Origin: Siphonodentalium dalli
Lineage: Eukaryota > Mollusca > Scaphopoda > Gadilida > Siphonodentaliidae
Reading direction: 5' to 3'
DNA: 64,000 bases
Assembly (NCBI GenBank): GCA_032622095.1
Contig: CP136069.1
Location: 5,382,976 to 5,446,975 of the forward strand
Part shown: piece by piece, positions 61,870 through 64,000 of the stretch
Position numbering within the stretch: position 1 is the first letter of the stretch
How the letters are laid out: each line of letters starts with the position of its first letter
Program-made: the position numbers and the translations under genes
The notes under the pieces: generated by a model
The model's database searches: none
What the model was told of the DNA's origin: nothing
The model's input: the letters and a program-made list of their open reading frames with translations, nothing else

Positions 61870-62254
61870 GTTAGCATCACATATCTTTATTCAAAATCTT
61901 GTTACTTCAAGTATTTTCATTTAACATCCAGTTGGCATACCGTATTGCGAATTAAGGAATGTTAGTGACTCATGAGTGGCTGTTGTTTTTCAATGCCAAT
62001 ACAGATAAGTTTGATTGACAACCTGAGATTACTTTACATACCCGCACCTACCATTTGGTTTGCCGCCTCTCTGCACCTCTCTGGCTAAAAATTGTTTATG
62101 TAGGATACGATGTGAATAAATAAGGATCTATGCTAAATAATGCATTCACCCTGTACTGTGATTACACCCTGACCACTCATATGATCCCAGACAGTAGAAA
62201 TACCCATTAAAACTGAAAATTACTTCCACTGCACGCTTGAAACGCTCCTTTCTC
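61870..62254. other. intron 11 start, no element recognised
   Basis: Unique sequence without terminal repeats or open exon-like frames. Confidence 0.4.
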
Positions 62255-62258
62255 TTAA

Positions 62259-62644
62259 CCCTTTACCCAACAAAACGGCCAAAAATGCCCATATAAAGCT
62301 TCAACAGCCTAAAATATCTTCGGTCCGTCTCAATAATACCATACAAATATGGATATCATTGGAACCGGTTCATTGGCCACATTGTGATGGTTACAGTTAT
62401 ACCCTGTGCCAATGCATTCTCTTATATATGCGAGTCGACCATTGGTCGCCTCGCATATATAAGAGAATACATTGGCCTACATTTGGTCTTACATTTTTTA
62501 ACAATTTTTATATATTTTTGGACAATTTTATCATTTTTAATATGTATTAAGCCAATGCATTCTCTTATATATGCGAGACGACCTATGGTCGACTCGCATA
62601 TATAAGAGAATGCATTGGCACAGGGCCGCTTTGTTGGGTAAAGG
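62259..62644. mobile_element. TTAA-flanked MITE (CCCTTTACCCAACA), right flank damaged
   Basis: TTAA at 62255-62258, then CCCTTTACCCAACAAAACGG, CTTCAACAGCCTAAAATATC, and two modules (62405-62477, 62552-62622). The right end GTTGGGTAAAGG is followed by ACAT instead of GTTAA, so the last terminal bases and the target duplication are lost. Confidence 0.8.
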
Positions 62645-63284
62645 ACATAATTTATTTCAAATCGCAGACAATAATGATTGATGATGAACGTCTCAGAAAC
62701 ACAATGCCACTCTTATGACATATCAAAAATCATTATAATTAATGAAAACAGCTTGATATGCATCAAAAATGTCAATGCCGTCTATGTGGCATTTCCATTG
62801 GCGTCTATTATTTACAATTGTGATACACAACGTCACCAGAAATTGGACAGTTGTCATTAATTAAAACGAGGTGTGTGGCTGCTTAGGATGGAATGAGGTT
62901 TATATCATTCTTGTTGATAACATCCGGGTAGAATTATCAGTGGTGTCATGCTGATCAACCCTTAAATTTGTTGGTTCCTTTGGGGAACATGGTATCCATT
63001 GACATGGTTTAACCCTTTCATGACTGGAGCTGCGCTGGTGCAGTATACAGATCCTGTGCCAGTGCATTCTTATGAGAGTCTCCCTATTTGACCCATAAAT
63101 TTTAATAATTTGTTTTATTTTGTACATTTGTCTATAATAGTACATAACAGTTTACTCTATAATATAACATAAAAACTCTAAATTATGATTCTGATCATAG
63201 TAATTTACTATCGCCCAGGGATGGGTTAAACATCTGCCGATTGTGATCGTCTCTCATTTAGTTTCTTTAAAATGTTTCTTTTCT
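62645..63284. other. intron 11; one TTAA-family end remnant
   Basis: TTAACCCTTTCATGACTGGA, GCTGCGCTGGTGCAG then CCTGTGCCAGTGCATTC at 63009-63072, breaking off inside the palindromic module. This is a solo end of a fifth TTAA-type terminal family. The rest is unique. Confidence 0.5.
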
Positions 63285-63359
63285 TTTTTAGTTTAGTTCT
63301 CATATCCCCAAATTGGCAGACAGCACAATGCATAACCAAGGTGCCCAATGGGTACACAT
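63285..63359. mobile_element. internal fragment of the GCAGAATGAGG MITE
   Basis: CATATCCCCAAATTGGCAGA, GACAGCACAATGCATAACCA and AGGTGCCCAATGGGTACAC match the internal part of the 53143 copy in reverse. It is cut at 63360 by the next element. Confidence 0.7.
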
Positions 63360-63500
63360 TAGTGATGCGGACCGGACCGCTTTGGACCGGTCCGGTCCGC
63401 GGTCCAGGATTGGACCGCGATCCGGTCCGGATCGCGTGTCACTGGACCGGACCGCTTTTTGTCGCCGGTCCGGTACTCTCCGGTCCGGTCCACTATTTTA
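63360..63500. mobile_element. left end of a hAT-like element running off the window
   Basis: TAGTGATGCGGACCGGACCG starts abruptly within the MITE fragment and is followed by dense GGACCGGTCCGGTCC repeats in both orientations. TAGTGATG termini match the hAT element at 52079. The adjoining GTACACAT (63352-63359) would be half of an 8-bp target duplication. The other end was not found before 64000. Confidence 0.55.
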
Positions 63501-64000
63501 CTTCAGTTATAATAAACTATCGCGAATATTATTGCGTATTTGCCGTCATTATATCAATTAGCAACGATGTATTGACGCATTCAAGTGGTTAATATCTATT
63601 AAACGTTTGATGCCACAAAAACAATGTATAGATGTACTTTGTACATGTCAATTTTCTTATAATGAAAGACAAGACAGTCACATTAATCCAATAGTAGTTG
63701 TACATAGGTATATAAGATATATAACTGTAATTGTCAAGACTATACAATCAGCCATCACAATCTCCAAGACTCCAATATTAATGCAGTAGTCATATTCGTA
63801 CACATTTGTATAATTGTCATCAGTATAGTTATTTTGTTTAAATTTCAATTTAATGAAAATAAGTATGATACGAATCATGCATACGATCAGTTGATTGCCA
63901 TGTTAGATTGGTTATAACACATTCTGGCCCTAGCTATATATATGTCCAATACATTTAATTAGTGCATGTTCGCATTACTAGAATTACTATTATCGTGCAT
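63501..64000. other. no gene recognised; possibly interior of the hAT-like element
   Basis: AT-rich sequence with short frames on both strands only. Confidence 0.35.

Overview
The window is a repeat-saturated stretch of an animal nuclear genome. The large AT-rich introns, the dense miniature inverted-repeat elements, and several copies of CCGTCCGTCC-headed elements (two of them starting AGCTCACCTGAGAC) point to a lophotrochozoan, most likely a marine mollusc. That placement is an inference from repeat style.

One real host gene is present, on the + strand: the C-terminal half of an FKBP15 (WAFL / FKBP133) homologue. I could chain eleven exons from 21068 to 61869, 1476 coding bases (492 codons). 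Every exon has AG/GT borders and matching phases across all ten introns. They encode a Pro/Gln-rich linker followed by the long coiled coil, with family motifs such as SRQQNTE, NIQRI-x-ENERLK and NLSDRRKK. The FKBP and WH1-like domains must lie left of exon 1, and the C-terminal tail right of the window. No other intact host gene was found.

Region by region: 1-4.6 kb is intergenic or intronic, with small hairpin elements and a minisatellite. 4.59-13.16 kb is one 63-bp satellite of about 136 copies in perfect register. 13.2-19.7 kb holds hairpin MITEs and a second satellite (77/81-bp units, 16.0-18.6 kb). 20.2-21.0 kb is a pyrimidine-rich minisatellite that stops just before exon 1. 21.07-41.4 kb carries exons 1-9, with minisatellites and duplications built from the exon-intron junctions themselves. 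41.4-50.9 kb is a nest of MITEs plus two oppositely oriented broken copies of an uncharacterised invertebrate gene family. 50.97-51.2 kb is exon 10. 52.1-58.3 kb holds a hAT relic with a BED zinc finger, a 27-bp minisatellite, and a 33-bp minisatellite interrupted by the 3' end of a non-LTR retrotransposon. 58.4-61.7 kb is CCGTCC-type elements. Exon 11 is at 61.8 kb, and more MITEs and the left end of another hAT element run to the edge.

The most unusual signal is that nine of the ten splice junctions of exons 5-9 are flanked by local duplications or tandem arrays containing a copy of that same junction (exon end plus splice site). The second is a palindromic module shared by otherwise unrelated TTAA-flanked MITE families, with two compensatory stem substitutions between copies. 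All coordinates, phases and repeat units were read by eye. No alignment or database search was run.
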